A stretch of DNA of 64,000 bases from Lederbergia galactosidilytica (GTDB lineage: Bacteria > Bacillota > Bacilli > Bacillales > Bacillaceae_C): positions 1 to 64,000 of the forward strand of contig NZ_JAGGKH010000015.1 of assembly GCF_017873565.1 (NCBI RefSeq). The letters run 5' to 3'. Every line of letters starts with the position of its first letter. Within the stretch, counting starts at the first letter, position 1. The notes beneath the pieces are model-generated. The model did no database searches. It was not told the origin of the DNA and saw only the letters and a program-made list of their open reading frames with translations. The translations under genes were made by a program, and so were the position numbers. This document shows positions 25,949-35,662 of the stretch, piece by piece.

Positions 25949-26911
25949 TTAATTCGCAATATCCCGCTTCGTAAAAAAGCCAAAAGCTAGGAGCATAAAT
26001 AGCCCAAAATAAATGATCATCATCGTAATTGAAAAAGACATCGTCATCCCCTCGATTAACGGGGTTCCATCTATATATTGCATAAGGTTTGTGTTTGCGA
26101 ATAAGCTGTATTTTGGCCATTCAAATTTACTTGCCAAAAGGTTTGTGATCGTCCCACCTGACATAAGCAGGAAAATCGAGATGCCGATCGCAAGACCACT
26201 GACACGAAAAACGGCAGAAATCATAAAGGCCATTGTCGTTAACATGAAGACACTTAAAGAGTTTAATAAATATGTTTTAATCAAATATAGAAGTAGGTTT
26301 TGTTCCACAACCGCTCCATTTGTATAAGCTAAATGAGTTTGTTGAGCTGCATCTCCAGTTCCAAATAAAACTAACCCAATCACAGATGCACCAACAAAGA
26401 GAATCACTAGCATGAAGGCTAGAAATAAAACCGTGGTGATATATTTAGATAATAAAATTTTCCAACGTTTATACGGCTTAATTAATAAGTTCTTTATTGT
26501 TCCTCGACTGAATTCATTGGCCACAATGCCTGATGCAATCACAATTACGAGCAAACCTACTAAACTAATAAGTTGTACTGAATCACTGATAAATGTCCAC
26601 ACGGATGAAGATTGCTCCGGGGGAATATTATGTTCAATTCGGTACTCCCCCATTGCGATTTCTTGCTGAAGATACCCTTTTAGCGAAGGAGCCATTACCG
26701 TCCCATCTGGATTTGCCAACATTTCTTTGTTTTCATTTACTTGAGTTTGGAGCTCTTCCTTCCAATTATCACTGACGGAAGCCATTTGTGAATCTAAGTA
26801 TTTAGCAATTCCGCCCCACCCGATCATAACTAGCACCAAAAAACCAATCATAATATATGTACTAGTTTGTTTAAAAATCTTGATCCATTCATTTTGTATG
26901 AGTTTAGGCAT
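25949..26911 (-). CDS. ABC-2 type transporter permease
   Basis: A 320-residue membrane protein with one N-terminal helix (about 18-38), a soluble outside-facing loop (about 40-105) and five further helices, the layout of ABC-2 permeases that pair with CcmA-type ATPases. The cytoplasmic turn NEFSRGTIKNLLIKPYKR (about 135-152) is the family's hallmark near the second helix. It overlaps the upstream ATPase gene by 8 bases and is the last gene of the GntR-controlled operon. Related systems handle peptide antibiotics or cell-envelope stress; substrate unknown. Confidence 0.9.
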   Translation of the reverse strand: MPKLIQNEWIKIFKQTSTYIMIGFLVLVMIGWGGIAKYLDSQMASVSDNWKEELQTQVNENKEMLANPDGTVMAPSLKGYLQQEIAMGEYRIEHNIPPEQSSSVWTFISDSVQLISLVGLLVIVIASGIVANEFSRGTIKNLLIKPYKRWKILLSKYITTVLFLAFMLVILFVGASVIGLVLFGTGDAAQQTHLAYTNGAVVEQNLLLYLIKTYLLNSLSVFMLTTMAFMISAVFRVSGLAIGISIFLLMSGGTITNLLASKFEWPKYSLFANTNLMQYIDGTPLIEGMTMSFSITMMIIYFGLFMLLAFGFFTKRDIAN

Positions 26912-27824
26912 TCGCCTTCACCGCCTTCTGATTTGTAATTTCAAGAAATCGATCTTCCAATGAAATAGCTTGTTTTTTCATTTCATAGATTAGCAAATCA
27001 TGATGCACCAAATAATTAATGACCTCAGGCACTTGCTCTTTCTCGAGTTGCACGCTGAAACCTCCTTGCTGAACTTGAATCAGATAGTCTTTTTTCTCTA
27101 GAAGATCCTTGGCTTTTTGCGGTTGGTCAATCATACATATATATGTATGTTTTTGTACAGACTCTTCCTCTTTGACCATCTGCATATCTATCAGTTTTCC
27201 TTTTTGGATAATGGCGATACGGTCACACATCATCTCCATTTCAGAAAGTAAATGGCTTGAAACAATGACAGCAAGGTTTCTTTCTTTCGCGAGACTGCGT
27301 AAATAATCACGAATCTCTCGAATCCCAGCTGGATCTAAACCATTCGTTGGTTCATCCAAAATCAACACCTTTGGATCATGTAAGAGACTTTGGGCAATTC
27401 CTAGGCGTTGCCTCATCCCCAAGGAATAAGTCTTGACCTTATCATGGATTCTTTCTGTCAATCCAACTAACTTTACGACCTCATCTATTTTTTCTTTTCC
27501 AATTCCTGGCGATAATCTTGCAGCTTGTTGCAGGTTCTGGTAGCCTGTAAGAAATTTATACATTTCTGGATTTTCGACAATTGCTCCTACATGACGAATC
27601 GCCTCTTCAAACTCTTTTTTAATGTTTTTCCCATAGATTGTAATATCTCCACCACTCATACGGATAAGCCCGACTATCATTCGAATGGTCGTCGTTTTCC
27701 CCGCACCATTAGGACCAAGAAAGCCAAAAACTTCTCCTGGCATCACTCCAAAGCTTAAATCATCTATTATTTTCCTACCACGGATAACTTTTGTGACATT
27801 TTGTAATTCGACAACTGGCTTCAT
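26904..27824 (-). CDS. ABC transporter ATP-binding protein
   Basis: Cytosolic ATPase of 306 residues. Walker A GPNGAGKTT (about 38-46), signature YSLGMRQRLGIAQ, Walker B VLILDEPTNGLDP and switch His in VSSHLLSEME. The C-terminal region (about 225-306) resembles the DUF4162-type tail of BcrA-like ATPases. It pairs with the ABC-2 permease that overlaps its 3' end. It lies 6 bases after the second ATPase gene of this operon. Confidence 0.93.
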   Translation of the reverse strand: MKPVVELQNVTKVIRGRKIIDDLSFGVMPGEVFGFLGPNGAGKTTTIRMIVGLIRMSGGDITIYGKNIKKEFEEAIRHVGAIVENPEMYKFLTGYQNLQQAARLSPGIGKEKIDEVVKLVGLTERIHDKVKTYSLGMRQRLGIAQSLLHDPKVLILDEPTNGLDPAGIREIRDYLRSLAKERNLAVIVSSHLLSEMEMMCDRIAIIQKGKLIDMQMVKEEESVQKHTYICMIDQPQKAKDLLEKKDYLIQVQQGGFSVQLEKEQVPEVINYLVHHDLLIYEMKKQAISLEDRFLEITNQKAVKANA

Positions 27825-27830
27825 TCTCCT

Positions 27831-28535
27831 CTACACTCCCTTTTCTTCCATTTTCATTTTGAACCATTCTAATACAGATAGTCCATATTCCTCACGCAAA
27901 GTTTCTACATGCTCCTGCCCTACAATCTGACCGTTATAAATAGCTAAAACCTCATCTAATAAAGATTCCACTTCATTAATTTCATGTGTGGCGATAATCA
28001 CCGTTTGTTTAGAAAAATCAAGATATTTTAATAAACTTGTGACCATCGCTTCTCTTACCATGGCATCTAATCCTGAAAAAGGCTCATCTAACAAGATAAT
28101 TGGAGTAGTGCGGGCCAAGGTAAGCACAAGTTTTAATCTTCCACGGTTTCCTTTCGAAAGCTTTTTAACCTTTTTCTGCGGCTCTAGTTTTAATTCTTGT
28201 AGAAGCAACTGTGCTTTATCTAGATTAAAATCGGGAAATTGGGAAGCATAGAAAGATAAGATCTTTTCAACTGTGAATGATTCATGGAACATATCCAATT
28301 CCGTTAAATAAGCGACATGCTGACTTGTCTTTCTTGTGACTTTTTCCCCTAATACGGTCACTTTTCCTTGATTAGGATAGACTAGCCCTGTAATTAATTT
28401 TAGTGTTGTTGATTTTCCACTTCCATTTGGCCCTAGTAATCCATAAATTTTTCCGGGTTGAAATTCAAGAGTAATCTGGTCTAATGCTTTTTCTTTTCCA
28501 TAACTCTTTGTCACATCAGAAAAGAGAATTGTCAT
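27831..28535 (-). CDS. ABC transporter ATP-binding protein (YtrB-like)
   Basis: A 234-residue ATPase with Walker A GPNGSGKST (about 35-43), a signature of the shape LSKGNRGRLKL, Walker B IILLDEPFSGLDA and switch His in IATHEINEVE. The signature differs from the canonical LSGGQ, as in YtrB-type exporters. It overlaps the GntR gene by 20 bases, so translation is coupled. Its permease partner may be the protein at 28912-29703, giving two ATPase-permease pairs in one operon. Confidence 0.92.
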   Translation of the reverse strand: MTILFSDVTKSYGKEKALDQITLEFQPGKIYGLLGPNGSGKSTTLKLITGLVYPNQGKVTVLGEKVTRKTSQHVAYLTELDMFHESFTVEKILSFYASQFPDFNLDKAQLLLQELKLEPQKKVKKLSKGNRGRLKLVLTLARTTPIILLDEPFSGLDAMVREAMVTSLLKYLDFSKQTVIIATHEINEVESLLDEVLAIYNGQIVGQEHVETLREEYGLSVLEWFKMKMEEKGV

Positions 28536-28905
28536 GATGATCCCTCTCTTTCAAATAGCTTTCTAATCCAGAGATGATTTGGGAACTTGAAAAACCTAAA
28601 TCCTTCATATTTCCAACGAATTGTTCGATAATTTCCTTTTGCATGGATTGTTGCAATCTCCCCACGATCTCTTCGTCCTCTATCACAAATGAACCTTGTC
28701 CCCGCTTTGCTTCCACAATACCCATCCTTTCCATTTCGGTATAAGACCGTTGAATTGTGTTTGGATTGACACCAGATTGAATGGCCATTTCTCGAACAGA
28801 AGGCAACTTCTCCCCTGGGCGGATTTCGCCTCTAGCAATCTGTCCACATACTTGATCAACAATTTGTAAATAAATCGGCTTTGTGGCCTCATATTTTTTA
28901 GACAT
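28516..28905 (-). CDS. GntR-family regulator (YtrA subfamily)
   Basis: A 129-residue repressor with an N-terminal winged helix (residues 10-75: YLQIVDQVCGQIARGEIRPG then LPSVREMAIQSGVNPNTIQR) and a short helical C-terminus without an effector domain, the YtrA pattern. Members usually repress their own ABC operon and respond to cell-wall antibiotics. It is the second gene of the operon, 6 bases after the first permease, and a palindrome in the operon promoter at 29731-29748 is its probable operator. Confidence 0.93.
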   Translation of the reverse strand: MSKKYEATKPIYLQIVDQVCGQIARGEIRPGEKLPSVREMAIQSGVNPNTIQRSYTEMERMGIVEAKRGQGSFVIEDEEIVGRLQQSMQKEIIEQFVGNMKDLGFSSSQIISGLESYLKERDHHDNSLF

Positions 28906-28911
28906 TGTCTC

Positions 28912-29703
28912 TCACACCTCCACCTTTTTATCTAGTAGCCGGCTTGAGACAAAAAGGAGAATAATTGCGACCAAAAGATATACGAAGATGATCGTAATCG
29001 GTATAGTAAAATCTCCTTGGCTATGAACAATCGACCAATTTTTCCCTACATTATCATAGTGCATACTTGGTACGGGGTTCACTTGGAGCCCGATTGAAAA
29101 AATCGGTGTCTTTCCCAAGATTTTCGCAACAAAAGTTTCTAATGTATTCCAGCCGATCCAAATCCCCACTAGAACAAGCCAACGAAACCGCTGAATTCGT
29201 GGAAACTTAGCAAGCGCATGATAAATCGTCCAATAAAATATCATCAACACACCAAAATAAACAGATACTGCTAAAATCGAGAGAATAAAGTAAGCAATTA
29301 GGTTGATTGGTAACAAATTTTCAGAGGTCGCAACCATATCAGATGACATTAATAGTTGTAGAAAAATAAACCCGTAAACAAGTAAAAGTAGTTGCGAGAT
29401 AAGCTGGAAACAAGTTACAGATACCAATTTTGATAAAATCAACTTCCAACTGCTTTGTGGATTATAAAGCCACATTTGCGTTTTCCCTTCAAGATTCAAT
29501 ATATAAATAAGCATGATCGGGATAAATAGGATTTGAGCAGACATTACGAAGACATACATCGGCACGATAAGACTAAGATCCCCCATTTTATTTGCTAAAA
29601 TCAGTCCCGCAACCATCCCCAAAAATACACATATTAGCCAAACGCAGGACCAGAACCTCAACAAGATTAAGTCCTTTTTCAAAAGCCCCCAAAAAGCTCG
29701 CAT
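28912..29703 (-). CDS. ABC transporter membrane subunit
   Basis: A 263-residue protein with about six hydrophobic segments, starting as MRAFWGLLKKDLILLRFWSC, a soluble-to-membrane start seen in ABC permeases next to YtrA regulators. A motif GKTQMWLYNPQSSWKLILSK (about residues 73-92) resembles the coupling-loop turn of ABC-2 permeases. It is the first gene of the operon, with GAGGTG upstream of its ATG. Assigned as the partner of the ATPase at 27831 from its position. Confidence 0.8.
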   Translation of the reverse strand: MRAFWGLLKKDLILLRFWSCVWLICVFLGMVAGLILANKMGDLSLIVPMYVFVMSAQILFIPIMLIYILNLEGKTQMWLYNPQSSWKLILSKLVSVTCFQLISQLLLLVYGFIFLQLLMSSDMVATSENLLPINLIAYFILSILAVSVYFGVLMIFYWTIYHALAKFPRIQRFRWLVLVGIWIGWNTLETFVAKILGKTPIFSIGLQVNPVPSMHYDNVGKNWSIVHSQGDFTIPITIIFVYLLVAIILLFVSSRLLDKKVEV

Positions 29704-29730
29704 ATAAAATGCACCTCACTCTGTATCACT

Positions 29731-29748
29731 GTATTAATTAAATAGTAC
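29731..29748 (-). promoter_or_regulatory. Promoter/operator of the GntR-ABC operon
   Basis: GTATTAATTAAATAGTAC is symmetric at 14 of 18 positions and lies 28-45 bases upstream of the first gene. On the minus strand it overlaps a possible -10 (TAATAC) that follows TTGTCT by 16 bases. This fits repression by the operon's own YtrA-type regulator. Confidence 0.55.
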
Positions 29749-29941
29749 ACTAAGACAAATTATATTGTCAATAGCTACTCTGTTTTTATCTTCCTCTATT
29801 CATTGTGCGTGAAAGTAAACATAGATTCCCCTCATAAATTGAGTTTTTATTAAACATTTTGATCAATCATTTTTTCATTAGATTAGTATCCTCTTCATCT
29901 AAATCGGTTAACTATTTTTCTAAGAAAAGTCAAAAAAGTCC

Positions 29942-29970
29942 TTGACAATTCCACTATTAATGTCTACCAT
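29942..29970 (+). promoter_or_regulatory. Candidate promoter of hom-thrCB
   Basis: TTGACA (29942-29947), 17-base spacer, TACCAT (29965-29970), about 50 bases before the hom start. No T-box or attenuator is visible between promoter and gene. Confidence 0.6.
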
Positions 29971-30018
29971 ATAAAGACAATTGTTTTTATACAAAGGACA
30001 CCTAAGGAGTGAACGAAT

Positions 30019-31317
30019 TTGAAGAATAGTGTTTCTATTGGTCTTTTTGGTTTAGGCACGGTTGGTTCTGGTGTGATTCAATTGATTCAAAATCATCAAG
30101 AAGAACTTTTTCACCAAGTTGGCTGTGATGTAAAAGTAAAAACTGTATTAGTTCGTGACATAGAGAAGGATCGCGATGTTCAAATTGCAGATATTGAATT
30201 AACGACAGACCCTGATAAAATTTTGCAGGATCCTGAGATTGATATTATTATTGAAGTGATGGGCGGAGTGGAAGAAGCCCGTCAACATATTACCGACGCT
30301 CTAAATGCCAAAAAACATGTAGCAACAGCTAATAAAGATTTGATTGCTTTGTATGGTCCTAAGCTTCAACAAATAGCTACGGAAAATAGTTGTGATCTTT
30401 TCTATGAAGCTAGTGTCGCCGGTGGTGTGCCGATTTTAAGGGGACTATCGGACGGACTTGTCTCAGATAGAATTCAGAAATTAATGGGGATTGTTAATGG
30501 GACAACAAATTATATCCTCACAAAAATGGATGAAGATGGATTTTCCTATGAGAAAGCTTTAAAAGAAGCACAGGACCTTGGTTTCGCAGAGGCTGATCCA
30601 ACAGCAGATGTGGAAGGATTAGATGCCGCTAGAAAAATGGCGATTTTAGCTAGGCTCGCCTTTTTCACAAATGTTGAGCTTGATGATGTCGAGGTTAATG
30701 GCATTAGCCAAGTTGCTGTGGAAGATCTAAATTACGGTAAGAAACTCGGATTGACGATGAAATTAATTGGTCTTGCTCATTTTGAAAATCAACAATTAGA
30801 AGTAAGTGTCCAACCAACTTTCTTAGCAAAAAGCCATCCATTAACCGCTGTCAAAAATGAGTATAATGCAATCTATGTGAATGGTGAAGCTGTTGGAGAG
30901 ACAATGTTTTATGGGCCAGGAGCAGGAAGTTTGCCAACTGCAACAGCTGTTATGTCTGATGTTGTCGCAATAATTAAAAACATGAGACTTGGGGTAAATG
31001 GACATAGTTTTGTCGGTCCAAGATTTGAAGGTGTACTGAAAACAGCTGACCAACGCTATAGCCAATATTATTTCCGTCTCCATTTAAAGGATGAAGTTGG
31101 GGCTTTTTCTAAAATAACCTCTTTATTCAATGAGCTCGGAATCAGTTTCGAACAAATTTTACAAACGCCTTTAAGTAAGGATGAGCTTGCCGAAATTATT
31201 ATTGTGACACATACTGTCTCATTGGAGAATTTCCAAACAGCTTTAATGAAATTACGAGATTTACCTGTAGTGGATGATGTGATTAGTTATTATCGTGTTG
31301 AAGGAGATGGAAAGTAA
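30019..31317 (+). CDS. hom: Homoserine dehydrogenase
   Basis: Converts aspartate semialdehyde to homoserine, the branch point to threonine and methionine. The N-terminal NAD(P) fold has GLGTVGSGVI, the catalytic region holds VAGGVPILRGLSDGL and GIVNGTTNYIL, and residues about 350-428 form an ACT domain for feedback control (HLKDEVGAFSKITSLFNELG). At 432 residues it matches the Bacillus enzyme. The start is TTG with AAGGAG 10 bases upstream. First gene of the threonine operon; its stop codon abuts the thrC start. Confidence 0.97.
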   Translation: MKNSVSIGLFGLGTVGSGVIQLIQNHQEELFHQVGCDVKVKTVLVRDIEKDRDVQIADIELTTDPDKILQDPEIDIIIEVMGGVEEARQHITDALNAKKHVATANKDLIALYGPKLQQIATENSCDLFYEASVAGGVPILRGLSDGLVSDRIQKLMGIVNGTTNYILTKMDEDGFSYEKALKEAQDLGFAEADPTADVEGLDAARKMAILARLAFFTNVELDDVEVNGISQVAVEDLNYGKKLGLTMKLIGLAHFENQQLEVSVQPTFLAKSHPLTAVKNEYNAIYVNGEAVGETMFYGPGAGSLPTATAVMSDVVAIIKNMRLGVNGHSFVGPRFEGVLKTADQRYSQYYFRLHLKDEVGAFSKITSLFNELGISFEQILQTPLSKDELAEIIIVTHTVSLENFQTALMKLRDLPVVDDVISYYRVEGDGK

Positions 31318-32382
31318 ATGAATTGGCCGGGATTATTAGCAAACTATAAAGAATATTTACCAGTAACAGATGAAACACCGGCGCTTACGCTGCAAGAAGG
31401 GAACACTCCCCTCGTTCATCTATCTAACTTATCTAAAGAGCTTGGAATTGAGTTACATGCAAAAGTAGAAGGAGCGAATCCTACTGGATCTTTTAAAGAT
31501 CGTGGGATGGTCATGGCTGTAGCTAAAGCTGTGGAAGCCGGAAGTCAGTCAGTTATTTGTGCCTCAACTGGAAATACTTCTGCGGCTGCAGCTGCATATG
31601 CCGCAAAAGCAGGCATTAAAGCCATTATTGTGATTCCTAAGGGTAAAGTAGCACTTGGAAAATTAGCGCAAGCGATGATGTATGGAGCCGAAATTGTCGA
31701 AATTGAAGGTAACTTTGATGAGGCTTTAAATATGGTTCGTACGATTAGTGAAACTTCTCCTATAACATTAGTAAACTCTGTTAATCCTTATCGATTAGAG
31801 GGCCAGAAAACCGCTGCTTTTGAAGTTTGTGATCAATTAGGCCAAGCACCGGATATTTTGGCGATTCCTGTTGGGAACGCTGGGAATATTAGCGCGTACT
31901 GGAAAGGTTTTAAAGAATATCATGAAATCAAGCAAAGTGGCCTGCCGAAGATGTATGGCTTCGAAGCAGAAGGTGCAGCCGCTATTGTACAAGGAAAACC
32001 AATTGCTGAACCTGAAACTGTGGCTACCGCCATTCGTATTGGCAACCCTGCTAGTTGGCAGCTTGCTGAAGCAGCACGTGATGAATCACAAGGGATGATC
32101 CAATCTGTATCAGATGCTGAAATTCTTGAGGCCTTTACATTGCTTGCTAAAACAGAGGGAGTATTTGCGGAGCCTGCTTCATGTGCTTCGATTGCTGGCA
32201 TTTTACAGCAACATAAAAAAGGCAATATTTCACAAGGTGCTAAAGTTGTCGCTGTCTTGACTGGAAATGGCTTAAAAGATCCACAAACAGCCATTGGTGA
32301 AATCAATATTGATACAACAGTGCTACCAAATGATGAAGGTCAAGTTTTAGAATATATTAAAGGTCTTATTGGAAATGAATAA
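31318..32382 (+). CDS. thrC: Threonine synthase
   Basis: PLP enzyme that makes threonine from phosphohomoserine. The PLP-binding lysine is K60 in [10 protein letters not shown]; the phosphate-binding loop GNAGN ([12 protein letters not shown]) and the terminal TGNGLKDP are present. Length 354 is that of the short bacterial type. It begins directly after the hom stop (TAAATG) and overlaps thrB by 8 bases from the preferred thrB start. Confidence 0.97.
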   Translation: MNWPGLLANYKEYLPVTDETPALTLQEGNTPLVHLSNLSKELGIELHAKVEGANPTGSFKDRGMVMAVAKAVEAGSQSVICASTGNTSAAAAAYAAKAGIKAIIVIPKGKVALGKLAQAMMYGAEIVEIEGNFDEALNMVRTISETSPITLVNSVNPYRLEGQKTAAFEVCDQLGQAPDILAIPVGNAGNISAYWKGFKEYHEIKQSGLPKMYGFEAEGAAAIVQGKPIAEPETVATAIRIGNPASWQLAEAARDESQGMIQSVSDAEILEAFTLLAKTEGVFAEPASCASIAGILQQHKKGNISQGAKVVAVLTGNGLKDPQTAIGEINIDTTVLPNDEGQVLEYIKGLIGNE

Positions 32383-33286
32383 GTGTGTTATAACTGTCCC
32401 GGCCAGCAGCGCAAATGTTGGCCCTGGCTTTGATTCAGTTGGTATCGCAGTTAGTAAGTATTTAACTTTAACTGTTGAAGAAGCGGATCACTGGGAATTC
32501 GAACATCACTCAGTTCATCTCCCCCCTGTTTCAGATCCACACGAACATTTAATCTACCAATCTGCTTTAAAAACAGCTGAAGCTTATCATGCTTCATTAC
32601 CTGCTTGTAAAGTGATCGTAGAAAGTGATATTCCATTAGCACGTGGACTTGGGAGTAGTGCTTCTGCTATCGTGTCGGGAATTGAGTTAGCGAATCAACT
32701 ATGCTGTCTATCTTTATCTGAACAGGAAAAATTAGCAATCGCCACTGAGATCGAAGGACACCCAGACAATGTAGCTGCTGCATTGCTTGGAGGATTCGTC
32801 ATTACTTCCCAACTAGCTAATGGGGAAATAGAATGGTTCCGTAAGATCGATCAGCAAGTAGAATTTGTCGTCTCTATTCCCGAATTCGAATTAAAAACAG
32901 ATGATGCGCGACAGGTTTTACCAGAACAATTCACTCGCAACGAAGCTGCTGCAGCCAGTTCTATTGCCAATATCGTATTCGTTGCTTTGCTTTCAGGTGA
33001 TTATGAACAGGCTGGTAAATTGATGGAACAAGATTTGTTTCATGAACCATACCGGGCCGGGCTTATTCCAAACTACGAAAAGATTCGTTTTGAAGCGAAA
33101 TCAACTGGTGCCTACGGTACTGTAATTAGTGGAGCTGGCCCTACTACGATCTCACTTGTTGGAAAAGGAAATGGAGAAAAAGTGGCCTTACATTTAAAAA
33201 GTAAATTCCCAGATTATACAGTGGATTGCTTAAAAATGACGGCGGTCGGTGTACAAGTTCATCCTGTGCTTTCTTCTACAACATAA
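32375..33286 (+). CDS. thrB: Homoserine kinase
   Basis: GHMP-family kinase that phosphorylates homoserine. The ATP-binding motif [16 protein letters not shown] (about 89-104), the N-terminal [16 protein letters not shown] and the C-terminal [17 protein letters not shown] are typical. The ATG at 32375 (303 residues) is preferred, with AAAGG 11 bases upstream; an in-frame TTG at 32369 is possible. Last gene of the operon, followed by a terminator. Confidence 0.96.
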   Translation: MNKCVITVPASSANVGPGFDSVGIAVSKYLTLTVEEADHWEFEHHSVHLPPVSDPHEHLIYQSALKTAEAYHASLPACKVIVESDIPLARGLGSSASAIVSGIELANQLCCLSLSEQEKLAIATEIEGHPDNVAAALLGGFVITSQLANGEIEWFRKIDQQVEFVVSIPEFELKTDDARQVLPEQFTRNEAAAASSIANIVFVALLSGDYEQAGKLMEQDLFHEPYRAGLIPNYEKIRFEAKSTGAYGTVISGAGPTTISLVGKGNGEKVALHLKSKFPDYTVDCLKMTAVGVQVHPVLSSTT

Positions 33287-33352
33287 AATCTAGCCCTAAT
33301 GGTTGTATTCACTAGTTCATTCGTCGGGAATAGGTTAAGATAAAATTATCCA

Positions 33353-33395
33353 TTGCCCTGGCCCTCCAAGATATAGAGGCTAGGGCATAATTTTT
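33353..33395 (+). terminator. Terminator of hom-thrCB
   Basis: TTGCCCTGGCCCTC pairs imperfectly with GAGGCTAGGGCA around a 9-base loop, followed by TAATTTTT. Its right arm is also the left end of a degenerate copy of the GAGGCTGGGACA repeat, so the repeat family supplies the terminator. Confidence 0.7.
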
Positions 33396-33455
33396 CACAA
33401 AAGATTAAAACGAACTATTTTGGTGGCTATAACCCACTCTGGCCATATACTTCGC
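33374..33455. repeat. Degenerate copy of the GAGGCTGGGACA MITE-like repeat
   Basis: GAGGCTAGGGCA, ACAAAAGATTAAAACGAACTA and AACCCACTCTGGCCATATAC followed by TTCGCTAA match the copies at 6295 and 9016 with several changes. The right end is not recognisable. Confidence 0.65.
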
Positions 33456-33698
33456 TAAAATATAGTTATGAATCCTACCTTTATATCAAATTGTTCCGGT
33501 TTTTCAAACTTATATGACCTCAACAGGAATTGTTTAGGTACCTTTCCCTGAAAACTCCTCATTCTTGAACAAGTTGAATTTTTACTTATTCCTTTTCTGC
33601 CTACTTTTTTGCGGATGTACTCCCCTTCTATAACACTACCATTTCCTATAGTAGGCATAAGATCCTTCCCAGTCTTACCGAAACTATTAATGGTTAAG

Positions 33699-33850
33699 CT
33701 AATTTGAGCTTTCTCCTAGCTCTTTCCACGGGAGTGTTACATCTTCAATTCCGAATTTCTCTTATAACAATGTTCAACTTTTCAGCCACCATACCTAAAA
33801 ATGGATCGTACAATAAAGCAAAGTTATATACGATGTATCTTCTATAGTAG
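33699..33850 (-). pseudogene. Possible decayed coding remnant
   Basis: On the minus strand two short runs in different frames read like protein: YNFALLYDPFLGMVAEKLN upstream, then after a shift KFGIEDVTLPWKELGESSN and a stop at 33699-33701. A one- or two-base indel near 33747-33752 would join them. No start or ribosome site is seen and the family is unknown. It may be chance; the whole 33.4-33.9 kb gap is otherwise non-coding. Confidence 0.25.
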
Positions 33851-33874
33851 AAAATTATTGATTACTTCCTGCCT

Positions 33875-33912
33875 AAAAAAAAACGAAGCCATTTATTTCA
33901 TCTAAGGCTTCG
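33875..33912 (-). terminator. Rho-independent terminator of the YkyA-like/deacetylase unit
   Basis: CGAAGCC (33884-33890) pairs with GGCTTCG (33906-33912) around a 15-base loop and is followed on the minus strand by T9 (33883-33875). It lies 41 bases downstream of the YkyA-like gene. Confidence 0.88.
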
Positions 33913-33953
33913 AGCTTTACTCTGCAATCGTAGGTATCAGCCATCTAGCAAAG

Positions 33954-34616
33954 TCATATTCTGTTGATAAGCTGATAATAATGCTTTTTCTCATTATTAA
34001 ACTGGGTAGTATATTGATTGAATTGCTTTTCTTGTGAATGCAATTTTTTATAAAGCTGATTAATCTCTTTGATTTGTTCATCTAATGCTTTTTCATTAAA
34101 ATCCTGTTTTTCTAGTTGCTGATATAAATTTTTATTTAGTGCAAATAGAGAATTATAATCTTCCGAATAAGTTAAGTATAACTGATACCGCTCCTCATTA
34201 ATCTTTTCTAAAGATAATATACTCTTTGCTTGCTTCTTATCTCGTACTTTTTTACTAATTGGTTGGATAGATGCGATCATCTCATAAGCTTTACTAAAAT
34301 TCTCTTTACTTTTCTCTAAATGTTTTTGTTGTTTTTCAATTGAACTAAGTGCTTCTTCAGCTGTTTTCTTTATGTCTTTATTATGATCCACTTGATAGGA
34401 GGTTAACTGATTATATAACTTTAATTCCTCTAATTCAGTATTGCTTAATTTCTGTTGATTGTTCGCAAATAATTTTTCAATTTGAGCCGATTCTTCCATA
34501 GCTTGGGTGATTTCATCAATTCGTTTTTGTTCATTATGTTGAATGATTAAGGAACCGATAAAATAAATAACACCTATCATGAATCCGAATGCAGCTATTT
34601 TCTTAAACCACTTCAT
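33954..34616 (-). CDS. Membrane-anchored coiled-coil protein (YkyA-like)
   Basis: A 220-residue protein with an N-terminal helix (about 7-26, AFGFMIGVIYFIGSLII) and a long charged helical domain rich in Gln, Lys and Glu, most of it coiled coil. The pattern resembles YkyA, described as a putative cell-wall-binding lipoprotein in Bacillus, but there is no lipobox Cys here; an uncleaved anchor is more likely. It lies 23 bases downstream of a polysaccharide deacetylase, which supports a role at the cell wall. The family match is from memory of the sequence pattern. Confidence 0.65.
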   Translation of the reverse strand: MKWFKKIAAFGFMIGVIYFIGSLIIQHNEQKRIDEITQAMEESAQIEKLFANNQQKLSNTELEELKLYNQLTSYQVDHNKDIKKTAEEALSSIEKQQKHLEKSKENFSKAYEMIASIQPISKKVRDKKQAKSILSLEKINEERYQLYLTYSEDYNSLFALNKNLYQQLEKQDFNEKALDEQIKEINQLYKKLHSQEKQFNQYTTQFNNEKKHYYQLINRI

Positions 34617-34639
34617 TCCGTTTTCGATCCCCTTTATGA

Positions 34640-35560
34640 CTAATTAATGGAATAGCAACGTCCATTACATTGAAATGTGTAAGGTATTTGATCATCTGTT
34701 AACACCTTAGTTTGGTAATTGTTTTTTTGCAGATAGTTTAATAATTGTGGAAGATATTGAATGGTCTCGGGCTTATCATGTAATAAAATAATCGGTGACT
34801 CTCCTGCTCTACTCAGGTTTTCCATTTCTTGAATTACCTTATTAACAAAACGCCTATCCTTTAATGCCCAATCTTCACTATCTATATTCCAATCCCAAAT
34901 TTTAAAATCAGCTTGGTCTAAATGATACCTCATATCCATCGTTAAATAAGGAACACTGCCATATGGTAAACGAATCAAATTTGAATGGACTCCTGTTAAA
35001 TCTTGAATAATTTTTTGCGCCTCCTGCATTTCTTTTAAAGGGGCTTTAGGAGATTGATAGATTTGCTTTACATTATGGGTCATCCCATGCATTCCGACAG
35101 CAAATCCTTCCTCTACCATTCTTTGGACAATAGCAGGATAATTCTTCATTTTCGGACCTAGCATAAAAAAAGTCGCTTCCATATGATATTTATTTAAGAG
35201 ATCAAGAAGCTGATCTGCATAAGGAGAAGGTCCATCATCAAATGTTAAGTAAACAATCTTGGCCTCATTGTCTTTTTGTAATTGTTCTAGGGCCTCTGCT
35301 TGTTGCTTTTTTTCTAATTCAATTTCTTTTTTTATTTGGATCGATTCATTAAGTTGTGATGAGGTGAATGTATGTTTTTCCAAAGGTGAAGCTTGAATAG
35401 GCTGCGCCATTGCAATGGAGGTTTTGACCTCATATCCTTCTGCTGATTTTACTTTGATCACCATTCCACCAAGAAAAAGACAAAGTACCAACAAAGTCGA
35501 TAATATAATGACTGGAAATTTCCTTTTTTTCTCATGCTGTACATCTCTCATACTTGTCAA
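34640..35560 (-). CDS. Polysaccharide deacetylase (NodB domain), copy 1
   Basis: Exported, membrane-anchored deacetylase probably acting on peptidoglycan or another N-acetylated glycan. An N-terminal helix lies at about 15-33; a linker follows; the NodB domain runs from about 102 to 295. Motif 1 is LTFDDGPSP with both metal Asp residues, motif 2 is MHGMTHN (HxxxH), motif 3 RLPYGSV and the last motif ILLHDKPET. The start may be TTG at 35560 or ATG at 35551; AGGAG suits the TTG. It is about half identical by eye to the next gene, so the pair arose by tandem duplication. Confidence 0.92.
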   Translation of the reverse strand: MTSMRDVQHEKKRKFPVIILSTLLVLCLFLGGMVIKVKSAEGYEVKTSIAMAQPIQASPLEKHTFTSSQLNESIQIKKEIELEKKQQAEALEQLQKDNEAKIVYLTFDDGPSPYADQLLDLLNKYHMEATFFMLGPKMKNYPAIVQRMVEEGFAVGMHGMTHNVKQIYQSPKAPLKEMQEAQKIIQDLTGVHSNLIRLPYGSVPYLTMDMRYHLDQADFKIWDWNIDSEDWALKDRRFVNKVIQEMENLSRAGESPIILLHDKPETIQYLPQLLNYLQKNNYQTKVLTDDQIPYTFQCNGRCYSIN

Positions 35561-35662
35561 ACCTTTCTCCTAAACTTCTAAATCTCATGAAAAATCTTTT
35601 ATAAATATGCACAGAAGACCATTGTGACAAAGTAGTTACACTATTACTCAATCATCCCCTTT

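Noticed and set aside
33455-33658. 67-codon open frame on the minus strand
   Set aside because: No ribosome site, no domain, and it starts in a degenerate repeat region.
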